Below, piece by piece: positions 56,054-64,000 of a stretch of DNA of 64,000 nucleotides. Within the stretch, counting starts at the first letter, position 1; every line of letters starts with the position of its first letter. The DNA is from Yamadazyma tenuis. Its lineage: Eukaryota > Ascomycota > Pichiomycetes > Serinales > Debaryomycetaceae. The stretch lies in the NCBI RefSeq assembly GCF_029203305.1, contig NC_089463.1, positions 124,001 through 188,000 on the forward strand. The letters run 5' to 3'. Made by a program: the position numbers and the translations under genes. Below the pieces are notes generated by a model, which saw nothing but the letters and a program-made list of their open reading frames with translations, was not told the DNA's origin and ran no database searches.

Positions 56054-56935
56054 CTAGAGTTGTAACGAGGCCATCACGTCGCGGAACCCCCACCACGACG
56101 CTCCACATCCACAAACCCCAACCCAGAAAGGTGTCAAGCACCCGTCGTACAAACTCCAGTGTAACACCAACGGCATCTGGATCACCTGCTTGAACATGCT
56201 GATTTTCCACGATCGGTTCCAGTCCTTGACGGGAGTTCTCCTCAACAACTCCATGATCTCCACCAAAATGTACACCCCCCACACTCGACAACACCAAATA
56301 TACGTGAAAATACACCACCAATTGTTGTCGCCAGTGGCCACCCAGTCGTGCTCCGTCAACCACCCGGCATTCTCAAGCAACTCCAACACAAAGCAGTTCA
56401 ACGACTGCAATAAGTTGATGAAGCGGGTGAATTTGGGAGTATCACTGGAGGGTAACAAAAACGCATTAAACTCTCCCGCTATCCATGGCACGTACTTTAT
56501 ACAGTCGCCCAAGCGGTTGAAGATACGCACGTCAGCCACGTACGTGTTGATGTTCTTCAAAATTTTGCCGAGTGTTGAAGGTTTCTCCACAAGTTGATGC
56601 TCTACTGCCAACCGGTTGAGCCATTTGTTTGGAGACAGGGCAAGGCTCACGCCAAATCTGGTCTCCACGAGCTTGACGAGCTTGAGTCGCTGGTCTTGTA
56701 AAGAGCGTCGGATGGAGGTTTTGTTATTGAGAATACTGGACACAAGCAAAGCGAAATAGCAGGTGAAGTATAAGACGGAATCGATGGTGGATGCTTTGGT
56801 CAACACCTTGTCGTTAAGCTCCTGGTAGAATTTGGGGGACAAGATGGTTTTCTTCAAGGCTCTGTTGAGCAGAAGCAACATGCCGAGTGGAATACCATTT
56901 CCCTTTGTGGGCACTGGTGCAATAGCCATAGACAT
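56054..56935 (-). CDS. PEX11-family peroxisomal membrane protein
   Basis: 293 residues. N-terminal amphipathic region, then conserved-looking helices (SIDSVLYFTCYFALLVSSIL, RIFNRLGDCIKYVPWIAGEF). The C-terminal motif LPLVLHWS-like QMPLVLHWSLYDGCLTPFWVGVCGCGASWWGF is the Pex11-type end, with a hydrophobic helix placed in the membrane. Pex11 proteins bend and divide peroxisomes. The family has Pex11, Pex11C and Pex25/27; this longer, divergent form may be Pex11C. It converges on PRI2, with 65 bases between the stops. Confidence 0.7.
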   Translation of the reverse strand: MSMAIAPVPTKGNGIPLGMLLLLNRALKKTILSPKFYQELNDKVLTKASTIDSVLYFTCYFALLVSSILNNKTSIRRSLQDQRLKLVKLVETRFGVSLALSPNKWLNRLAVEHQLVEKPSTLGKILKNINTYVADVRIFNRLGDCIKYVPWIAGEFNAFLLPSSDTPKFTRFINLLQSLNCFVLELLENAGWLTEHDWVATGDNNWWCIFTYIWCCRVWGVYILVEIMELLRRTPVKDWNRSWKISMFKQVIQMPLVLHWSLYDGCLTPFWVGVCGCGASWWGFRDVMASLQL

Positions 56936-57043
56936 TGTTTGAAGTTTGATTTTCTAAAGGAGTCGCAATCACCTCGGACGCAATTCCCCAAAGCAGTCAT
57001 AGTACACACTCAATATTATATCCATTAAATTACATGCTAAATA

Positions 57044-58768
57044 TCACTTATCCTGGGAAGAAGACGTCTGGTTATTGGATCTAAAGGTTTCCAAGTTCAT
57101 CTCTTCCTTTCTAGCGTAGGAGTCCATGGCTGCTTGATCGGCAGATCCCACAGCCTCTAATACAACCTCGTTGATTTCTTCAACGTCGTCATGGACTTGG
57201 GGAATAAACAAGTTGAGGAAAACACCCACAAATCCCGTAACTGCAAACGAGGTTTCCATCACCAACACAATGGCGTTGAAGAATCCTTGCTTACCGGTGT
57301 TTCCTCCTGTGTAAGTGAAAATATAATCAAAGTAGTCAGGAACCAAAAGAGAACCAAGACCTGGTAATAACGAGGCAGTCAACACAAATCTGTCTCTTCT
57401 GGTGAACTCGGTGGTGGAGATAATCTTTAATCCTGACACTGCCACCGCACAGAACAAGAAGGAGGTCATACCTCCCAAAATGCATTTTGGAATCGAGATG
57501 ATGGCAGCTGCAAACTTGGAGAAAATCCCCATAACAATCAAGAAAAACGCACACCAGTATCCGGCTCTTCTGTTGGCACACTTGGTGACGGAAATAACAC
57601 CATTGTTTTGAGCAAACGTCGACACAGGGGTAATGGTCATCAAACCTGCCAAAAGCCCGTTGATACCATCAGCCAAAACACCTCCCTGGATACGAGATTC
57701 ATAGACTTCACCTTCCACTTCCAATCTCGACACATCGGAAGTGGCAGTGATATCTCCAATGGCTTCCATCATCAACACCACGAACATGGCCAAAAATGGT
57801 AATACCACTGGTCCGTACACCTTCAATGGGAAAGTCTCCACCCACATAAACGTGAAGGTTCTGGCAGAGGAAATGGTGTCACTGGAGAAGTATCCACAAG
57901 CAGCACCAACAATGCATCCCACCAACAATCCCACAATCACAGCACAAGACTTCATGATGGGAGAACCAAATCTCTCAGCAAGAATAATGGTAAAGTACAC
58001 AAGGAAACCAAGACCAAAAAACTGGCCCGAACCCCAAGGAGCAGTAGTACCATTGGCCGACGAACAAGTACCATCGGTACATCCAGAACCACCCATCCAG
58101 TCCTCAAATCCAGATTGCACCAAACTGGTACCGATCAACAACACCACTGGTCCCGTGACAATTGGAGGGAAAATCTTTTGCAAGATCTTAGGGGGCAGGA
58201 AACTCAACAAGATTTCAAGCAACGCACACACGGTACCGGTAGCCAAAAGTCTTCCGTAACCTTCAGGACATGGTTGATTGACTCCATCAATAACTTCACA
58301 AACTCCTGACAGGTACATCACTGGTAAAGCCTTACTGACAATGGAAATGGTGGCAAATGAAGTTCCCACCACAGACAACAATCCGGTTCCGATGTAGTAA
58401 GGAGTTCCCCAGATGTGAAACCGAGTAATTTGAATGGACGATAAGATACCCGTCACAATCAAACACGAAGAAACCAAATATTGCTGGGTTTCGGCCGGTA
58501 AGTTGGCGGAAACCGAAATCAAAATGGGAGGACTAACCACCCCAGCCAACATGGCCAAGGCATGCTGGAATCCCAAAAGTGCTCCTAAAAATAAGGGCAT
58601 TTCACTGTTTAACCCAAAAAATGGTTGAGTCTTGGGTTCCTTTTTGGTGAAAGGAAGGTCGGGCATAAACAAGTACCCATAATCGTAATCACCAAAGAAA
58701 CCTTCTTTGGTGGTCCACTTCTTGAACACACGCTTGGCGCCACTCTTTAAATCTGCCACTTGTAACAT
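57044..58768 (-). CDS. Urate/xanthine permease, NAT/NCS2 family (UapA/UapC type)
   Basis: 574 residues from ATG 58768 (MLQVADLKSG), the same length as UapA. NAT signatures: QHALAM with Gln68-His69, MMEAIGDITATSDVSRLE with Glu335 and Asp339, and the NAT motif QNNGVISVTK (387-396) with Gln387-Asn388. These are the substrate-binding positions of UapA. 14 membrane spans expected. It imports uric acid and xanthine with protons as nitrogen sources. GATA sites TTATC at 58841-58845 and 58885-58889 lie upstream, fitting nitrogen control. The frame extends 14 codons further to a GTG, which is not used. Confidence 0.93.
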   Translation of the reverse strand: MLQVADLKSGAKRVFKKWTTKEGFFGDYDYGYLFMPDLPFTKKEPKTQPFFGLNSEMPLFLGALLGFQHALAMLAGVVSPPILISVSANLPAETQQYLVSSCLIVTGILSSIQITRFHIWGTPYYIGTGLLSVVGTSFATISIVSKALPVMYLSGVCEVIDGVNQPCPEGYGRLLATGTVCALLEILLSFLPPKILQKIFPPIVTGPVVLLIGTSLVQSGFEDWMGGSGCTDGTCSSANGTTAPWGSGQFFGLGFLVYFTIILAERFGSPIMKSCAVIVGLLVGCIVGAACGYFSSDTISSARTFTFMWVETFPLKVYGPVVLPFLAMFVVLMMEAIGDITATSDVSRLEVEGEVYESRIQGGVLADGINGLLAGLMTITPVSTFAQNNGVISVTKCANRRAGYWCAFFLIVMGIFSKFAAAIISIPKCILGGMTSFLFCAVAVSGLKIISTTEFTRRDRFVLTASLLPGLGSLLVPDYFDYIFTYTGGNTGKQGFFNAIVLVMETSFAVTGFVGVFLNLFIPQVHDDVEEINEVVLEAVGSADQAAMDSYARKEEMNLETFRSNNQTSSSQDK

Positions 58769-59381
58769 TAGTTTGGTGTGGTTCCTACTGGATAGCGGGT
58801 GGGCGACCACTTATATAGAGATTTTTCTGCGCATCTTTCTTTATCAAAAGTGCCTAATGGGTAAATGCGAAAGGCAATTTCTAGTTATCTTTTCTCTTCA
58901 GGTATTTTTTGCACTGGTTTACCAAGGATTCTTCCGGTAAATCTCTTTGCCGAATGCATAATGCATTAGATAGTTATTCTATGCGGAGGTCTCGCTTCTC
59001 GTTTTTATTTAGTCTACCCACGATTGTGTATGTAAAGTTCTTTGTTTGTGGATGATTGATTGGTTCGTGATGAGGTGCTAGTATGATGAGATGTATATTT
59101 TTTACTCCACCATTTGTCCTATTTGGTGTTATCAGTAATCTTAACGCCTGAGATGCTGACTGGGCGAAGATCGAACCCTGAGATGAAATGGAGTTGCGGG
59201 CCTTAGGGCCGATTAAAACTGCCTTATCGGTGGGGGCCGTCCGCCAATGATAAGGCTGCGAGCAGCGGGTTTGTCCGGGCGCGCGGCCATCTCCACCGCC
59301 TCTGGCCGTTGGCCACCTTAGTGTGTATTCCAGTACTGGAGTCGGTGTAGGGCCAGTGCAGGATCGAAACTTGGTCGGGTG
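58769..59381 (-). promoter_or_regulatory. Permease promoter and 3' flank of the small ORF, with GATA sites
   Basis: 613 bases. Reverse-strand GATAA at 58841-58845 and 58885-58889 and a TATATA box near 58811 belong to the permease. Further GATAA/TTATC cores lie near 59223 and 59249 in a GC-rich block. No coding frame with support. Confidence 0.45.
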
Positions 59382-59648
59382 TTAGGTAATGTTGCCGTTA
59401 GTATGCGGTAAGCGTCTGGGCTCGAGAAGCCGTTTTACTTGTTCCGGAATTGCGATTTTTACTTTGGTGTTGGTAATCTCGTCCTCATCTGCTACTATCT
59501 GTGGAACTATCAACTGCCTTCGTTTCCTCTGCTTGGGGGCCTTGGCAGGCTCTGATACTGCCTCTGTCTCGTTATGAACCAGCTCGAACTGTCGGAGCTG
59601 CCCGTGACGCCGCAGATATTTTTCTATCAAAAGACGGAGTTGACCCAT
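59382..59648 (-). CDS. Doubtful small ORF, unknown product
   Basis: 88 codons from an ATG at 59648, MGQLRLLIEKYLRRHGQLRQ..., with a basic middle (KAPKQRKRRQLIV) and a C-terminal KVKIAIPEQVKRLLEP. It begins 50 bases after the stop of the GH81 gene on the same strand, so a promoter would have to lie in that gene. The helical N-terminus and continued frame look protein-like. I do not recognise it, and the IAIPEQVKRLL stretch only faintly recalls an MRG-domain start. Could be a real small gene, a relic or chance. Confidence 0.35.
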   Translation of the reverse strand: MGQLRLLIEKYLRRHGQLRQFELVHNETEAVSEPAKAPKQRKRRQLIVPQIVADEDEITNTKVKIAIPEQVKRLLEPRRLPHTNGNIT

Positions 59649-59698
59649 AAAGAAAAGAAAATCGTCGCATTAGACCGTGTACATTTGTATATTAGAAA

Positions 59699-61698
59699 CT
59701 ACATATTACTGGCACAGTAGAAAAGGCAGTAGGTAAGACTTAATCCGTCATCCAAATAAGCGGCCTTCCAGCTATTCTTGAAAAAATCGTACGCCTTTTG
59801 GGCGTTCACAAGACTGTAATTCATCATACATGTCGACATCCAGTTGTCCTGAGAAAGCAGATTTTGTAAATCTCCCCATTCACTGGCAACAAATGCCTTC
59901 GACCGGAAGTACGACGAGAGTGGCGTCAAGGGAATCATGTGGATCCCGTGTATGTAACTCTCGTAGTTTCCAAAGTACGTTGTATGATCCACCTTGTTTT
60001 CAAAGTAAATTCCGCTCACCTTGTTGTACACAAACTCGGAGGGCATGATGGTGTTATTTTGATAATAGAAGTAGCTGGTAAGACTCGAGTGCAAGATACC
60101 CAACACCAAGTTGGCACAGGCCTCGGCATTGGAGTGCCCCGTTACCTGGGTGTACAATTTGATGCCATAATAGCAGTTGTATTCTTCGCTCGTGCTTTCC
60201 TCGTCCTTACCATCACCACTACTGTACAACCCTTTGGCCCAGCTGTGGCCATAGTGGAAGTCGAAGTTCCGTGTCAACGGGAAGTAGACATTCAGGGCAT
60301 TGACATTGAACACATCCATCACCAACAGCTCTACCCAATTTTTGACGGTGGTCTTGAAGGAGCCACCCCCAATCTCGTTGTCGATTTTGATGATAATGGC
60401 ACAGGCATGGATGTGGTACCCATAGTGGAAGTGGTGGTCATTGTAGTGGCCGTTGCCGAAGTCGGCATCCTTCTGGGCACTGCTGACGACCCCTCCAAAG
60501 CTGGTGTCATAAAACAAGGGGTTTTGCTGGGTGTTGTTGATGAACCGGTTGTAGGCAGATTTAATATTGGCCAACAACGCCTTTGAAGTGGCGGTATTCT
60601 TCACCACGTAATGTGATATGTACAAGAGCATGGCGAACTTGAGGAACTTCTTGCCGGAGAAGTACATGGAGTCTGAGTTGGTTTCGGAGCTGATATCAGC
60701 AGTTGCGTCAACTGCGAGCTGTGTTTTCAAATCTGAAAGTACGGACGAACTAACCAGTTCCTTCTTGAAGGAGAACCCGGTGCTAGGAGGTGAGACCGTC
60801 ATGCGAATGGATGAGGTAATACATCCGGTCAACTTGCCCATCACGCACGAGTTGGTGGTGATATTGCACACACTTCCTTTTGTGGAGGTATCGAAATTTG
60901 CAGCCATGTGAGGAGGAGCAAACACCAAAGGCTTCTTGGCCAAAGATGTGCCCTTGGTGGTGTACTTCCAGGTATACGATGACGACGTGGTCGACACGGT
61001 GGCATTGGTGATGTAGCACCCGGCCACCTGGTCGTAGTAGTCATAGATGCCAAAGCCTATTTGTACCACGAGCAGATCCACTCCTTTTTGAAACACAATC
61101 AGCGACTGAGTGAACTTCACCGAGATCTTTTGGCTCAAGTACATGGTGTAGACGGCCCCATTCAAAAGGGTGATTTTCATCTTTTGAAGGTTGGAGTTTT
61201 GGCATGTTTGACCTTCCACAGACTTAAACCCAACACTGGAGTTGATCTGGGGATCAACGAGTTGTAGATGGCGGTAACGAGACCCATGCCCTGGACCAAG
61301 GGCACCGACAATTCCCCCACGCTGTTGGAAAACTGGGGAGTCACCATAAACTTGTTGAGCAGGCTGATTGTAAACTTCGGAGCGGTGGTGAAGTCAGACG
61401 ACGTGAACGTCAAATGGTTGATTCCCGCCGGGTAGTAGAAGTACTTGACGGGGGTGGGACTGTAGACCAAGTCGGAGGGTATGGGGTAGTATACATTGCA
61501 GTTTTGTTCATCAAAGGTAAACTTGTAGGGGTTTGTCCACACGGGTTGATCGTGGGAGTCAAGTAAAAGGTTGGCGTAGAAGTTGTTTGTTTGGATGGGC
61601 AAGGAAGCTGGCACGTATGAGGGACGGGAGACTTCTCCGGCCTTGTTGGGGAAGACAGTTTTGGGGTTTAAAGTGGAGATATCACCACTGAGAGACAT
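59699..61698 (-). pseudogene. ENG2: GH81 endo-1,3-beta-glucanase (Eng/Acf2 type), split by one frameshift
   Basis: Two overlapping frames together make a full-length GH81 enzyme of about 665 codons. The N-terminal part starts at ATG 61698 (MSLSGDISTLNPKTVFP) and holds SLPIQTNNFYANLLL and VPLVQGMGLVTAIYNSL. Past the C-run opposite 61249-61252 the similarity moves to the frame running to the stop at 59699, with a DHHFHYGYHI motif and DGKDEESTSEE, which carry the family's catalytic Asp and Glu residues. One base is missing in frame near that run. No signal peptide follows the ATG, so it resembles intracellular Eng2/Acf2. It may be a true pseudogene or an assembly error; no other damage is seen. 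Confidence 0.82.
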
Positions 61699-63852
61699 GA
61701 GGATAATGGTAAGTTTACAAATGGCTGCAAAATTTGCGAGAAATAGAAACTGGAGAAAGAGGCAAATATGATTGTAGTATGTTAGTAGACACGCAAAATA
61801 GTGGTGTAGTACTGGTACAGTGATGGGTGGTGCTCTTCCGTACGCTAGTTCCAACGGTTCCGAATCGGGACTCAGGTCACGTGGTCTCTTGTACATGTTT
61901 TCCCTTTCAGGGCATAGGTCGACGTGCGCGCACCAATTGCCCATCGACGTCACCAGCAATGCAAAAGCATACTATCGGAAACGTAAATTCCAAAACCGTC
62001 GTCTACGCATCTTCGCAATTTCAACACCCTATACGCTCTGAACAATAAGGCCAAGGAACGATTTCTCTCGCAGAAAATATTTTCGGCCGTTCACAATAAA
62101 ACAAAGGAAGCCCCTGAAGATGTCATGGCTCCCACATGCACCGCGGATGATCTAATCGCTTCGGGAATACAAGACTGGAAGCTACCGGTTCCTCCTGAAA
62201 CGACAGTGCAGTGCCAATCTCGATCATTGGTGCAGGCTTATTGTGACGTGAGATTAGATCGAGTAATGTAAAGACACACGGGTTAAGGGCTGGAGAACCA
62301 GCGACAGCAGAACAATTCGCCAGGGTTCATATACTGTACTGCACTGGTGGGTGTATCAGGTTACATTTCACCTGTGCCAACTCACCTCGGATATATGACA
62401 GAGTCAACAATAATCATCATGCCGTTCCGCACCGCTGCACCTCGGCTGTTATTATCGCGCTAACTTGCCGCTGGCCGCTCACCTCGTATGCAAGCACCTG
62501 AAATACGAGGGGGGGTGTTTGGAACTGGTCTCAACAATATCCCACATACGAGATCCGACCGTCCAGTCCCCCTTCCGTCAACTAGTACCTGAAGGACCTA
62601 CCACCACCTTTCTAGCCCTACCACCGGCTTCCGCAGGTGTCCTTACCAGACACCCCCGTATCATCAGGTACCAATGGTGCGGTCACGTGGCTCCCCCTGG
62701 CCACCCCCTTATTACTCCCTGGATGCCCACTACCCAACCGTCTCTGACCTTGGTAGTTTTTTCGTAATGGCCCAGACAATTCTCTTAGTGCTCGTCGCCA
62801 CCCACGTTCGTCAGCCCGCACCGCCTTTCGTGTCCTTCCCCATCGTACGAAACCTTAACTCTCAAATACGACATACAACTTTATTTGTGTCGGCAATTTG
62901 GAACTGTAATCAGCCCATCCTTACGGACGTACTTGTTTCTCTATCTTGGCATCAGGTAATCTACCATGCTGGCGAATAATGTTTAAATGCTCACGAATAT
63001 TGTTTAAGGTTTAAGTACGTCACATGAGGTGCAAGGGTTGTGAAGGTACCAACACAAACCATTTAATCCAGCACAGCGCCTGTCCATAGCCACAGGGTTC
63101 CAACCCCAACCACCCGAGTGGATTGACCAGTGAGGCAAACGTCTTGCAAAGAAAACGATGTTGTATAGCATCGCACTTTCCCCCCTGCATTTGCGACATT
63201 CGACGCATATATTCGGACAGCTATTAATCCCGGTTGAAACAGCAGGTCGAGGGTTGGAGGTCCTAGAGACCCAAACACGCCTGTTTTTCGTATTCTCAAA
63301 ATTTCCCAGATTCCCTGCACCAACCCCCTAAAAATAACCATCGAATCCTCTTCTTCCCAACTCCTCCTCGTTTTGGTCGAATTTTTAAAATACGAAATTA
63401 TTTTTAAGGTACCATAAAGTTAAGTGAAAATGGTATTGGTTCAGTCAGTAGGGTCATCGGTGAGAAGAACCCCCAATTGCCTCAAGACCAATATCTCGAT
63501 AAATTCCTTATATTGTTTAAGGTGATCCCCGTTACTGGAATCCATCCCTTGGTATTGTTAAAACTCACTCGGTTTTTTGTGTCATGCCGTGTTATTTTTA
63601 AAAAAAACATTCTCTTTGTGAAAATTATTTTTATTGTGCTTGAGTTTTTATTGCGCAGAAAAAGTACCTTTCCCCTTCGTTCAGTTTTTTGCATTTTTTA
63701 ACTTGCCAGCTACTTGTTTTTCTTGATACGTGATCGTTACTTATCTTTCCAAACGGTCAGAGAATCACCCGTCCCAAAGCCCTTTATCGTCCAGATTCAT
63801 TGTCATCACCTCCCTGTTGTTCCTCCCGTGCTCCCCTTCCACCAGCCCCTAC
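61699..63852. other. 2.1-kb ORF-poor gap before the last gene
   Basis: No convincing gene. A 94-codon open frame at 61987-62271 lacks an early ATG and any recognised domain. The part next to the GH81 start holds TACTAAC on the minus strand (near 61780), but no matching donor in frame was found. Direct repeats GCGAATAATGTTTAA and ACGAATATTGTTTAA start at 62972 and 62993. Right of 63350 it is T-rich, then pyrimidine-rich, as a yeast leader. Confidence 0.45.
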
Positions 63853-64000
63853 ATGAACTCCAAGCTGTATGACAACTCGGACGATAAGTCCTTTAAAAAG
63901 GCACTCCAATCGGCTTCTAACCCCCAACTCCTGCTATCCAATAAGAAGAGAAACACCAGAAGAAAACATCGAAATTCCCACCTCGGCTGTGGTACTTGTA
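63853..64000 (+). CDS. Zn2Cys6 transcription factor, N-terminus only (runs off the window)
   Basis: ATG at 63853 opens a frame to the window end: MNSKLYDNSDDKSFKKAL and on to a basic stretch KKRNTRRKHRNSHLGCGTC. The last residues are the first C-x2-C of a Zn2Cys6 cluster after a basic arm, as in Upc2/Ecm22-like and similar regulators. Only 49 codons are visible, and CTG is used at codons 5 and 27. The long pyrimidine-rich leader fits a regulatory gene. The family name needs the rest of the gene. Confidence 0.72.
   Translation, partial: MNSKLYDNSDDKSFKKALQSASNPQLLLSNKKRNTRRKHRNSHLGCGTC

Noticed and set aside
59160..59185. GGTTCGATC on the minus strand as a tRNA T-loop
   Set aside because: Flanks do not pair into acceptor, D and anticodon arms.
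61987..62271. 94-codon open frame without early ATG
   Set aside because: Looks protein-like in places (NTLYALNNKAKERF) but has no start, no domain and no splice link; kept only as a note in the gap description.
62465..62767. 100-codon plus-strand ORF in the last intergenic region
   Set aside because: Starts at a non-ATG codon, is Pro/Thr-rich from a C-rich stretch, and shows no recognisable motif.
1..64000. CRISPR array, prophage or bacterial operon
   Set aside because: Eukaryotic yeast sequence throughout; no direct-repeat/spacer pattern or phage genes.

Overview
The window is nuclear DNA from a budding yeast. Almost every gene is an intron-poor, tightly packed ascomycete housekeeping gene with a clear Saccharomyces or Candida counterpart. 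The few introns use the yeast signals GTATGT or GTACGT, TACTAAC and YAG. CTG codons are scarce where conserved proteins need leucine, and at least one (SMP-30-like gene, codon 137) sits where serine or alanine is usual. The gene mix (FAD-linked fructosyl amino acid oxidase, UapA/UapC-type urate permease, CLG1, MIG1, UGA3-like regulators) suggests a CTG-clade yeast near Debaryomyces, Scheffersomyces or Yamadazyma. That placement is inference. Protein positions below are standard-code translations; a CTG residue written as Leu is probably Ser.

Positions 1-28830 are a dense housekeeping block: a truncated unknown gene, RPL37, a PLM2/TOS4 FHA protein, PRM1, SMT3 (SUMO), a conserved small Cys protein, PSP1, TDA11, an unknown membrane protein, CLC1, ELP2, MED20, DBP4, RPC53, SAS10, CCL1, CCT4, CDC123, a secreted aspartyl protease, an SMP-30-like lactonase and HIT1. 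Positions 28831-34385 are gene-poor: a 3-kb ORF-free stretch with a dense cluster of the hexamer CGAATT, a Pho85-type cyclin, and a 1.8-kb promoter-like gap.

Positions 34386-45001 hold SFK1, a two-exon YSY6/RAMP4 gene, initiator tRNA-Met, a Zn2Cys6 factor, and three collinear minus-strand genes: a UGA3-like Zn2Cys6 factor, a fructosyl amino acid oxidase and an oligopeptide transporter. Their promoters carry GATA sites and palindromes, so they look like a nitrogen-scavenging group for peptides and glycated amino acids. Positions 45663-58768 hold MIG1, CLG1, CHZ1, SMB1, YPT31, SPT16, PRI2, a PEX11-family gene and a urate/xanthine permease. Positions 58769-64000 hold a doubtful small ORF, a GH81 endo-1,3-beta-glucanase gene split by one frameshift, a long ORF-poor gap and the first 49 codons of another Zn2Cys6 factor.

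Four genes are spliced (RPL37, MED20, YSY6, SMB1). In all four the first exon is 3 to 11 nt, so a simple ORF search misses the true start. Regulatory signals fit gene roles: paired pheromone elements at PRM1, SBF/MBF-type sites at PLM2 and PRI2, a PAC-like motif between RPC53 and SAS10, and GATA sites at the nitrogen-related transporters.
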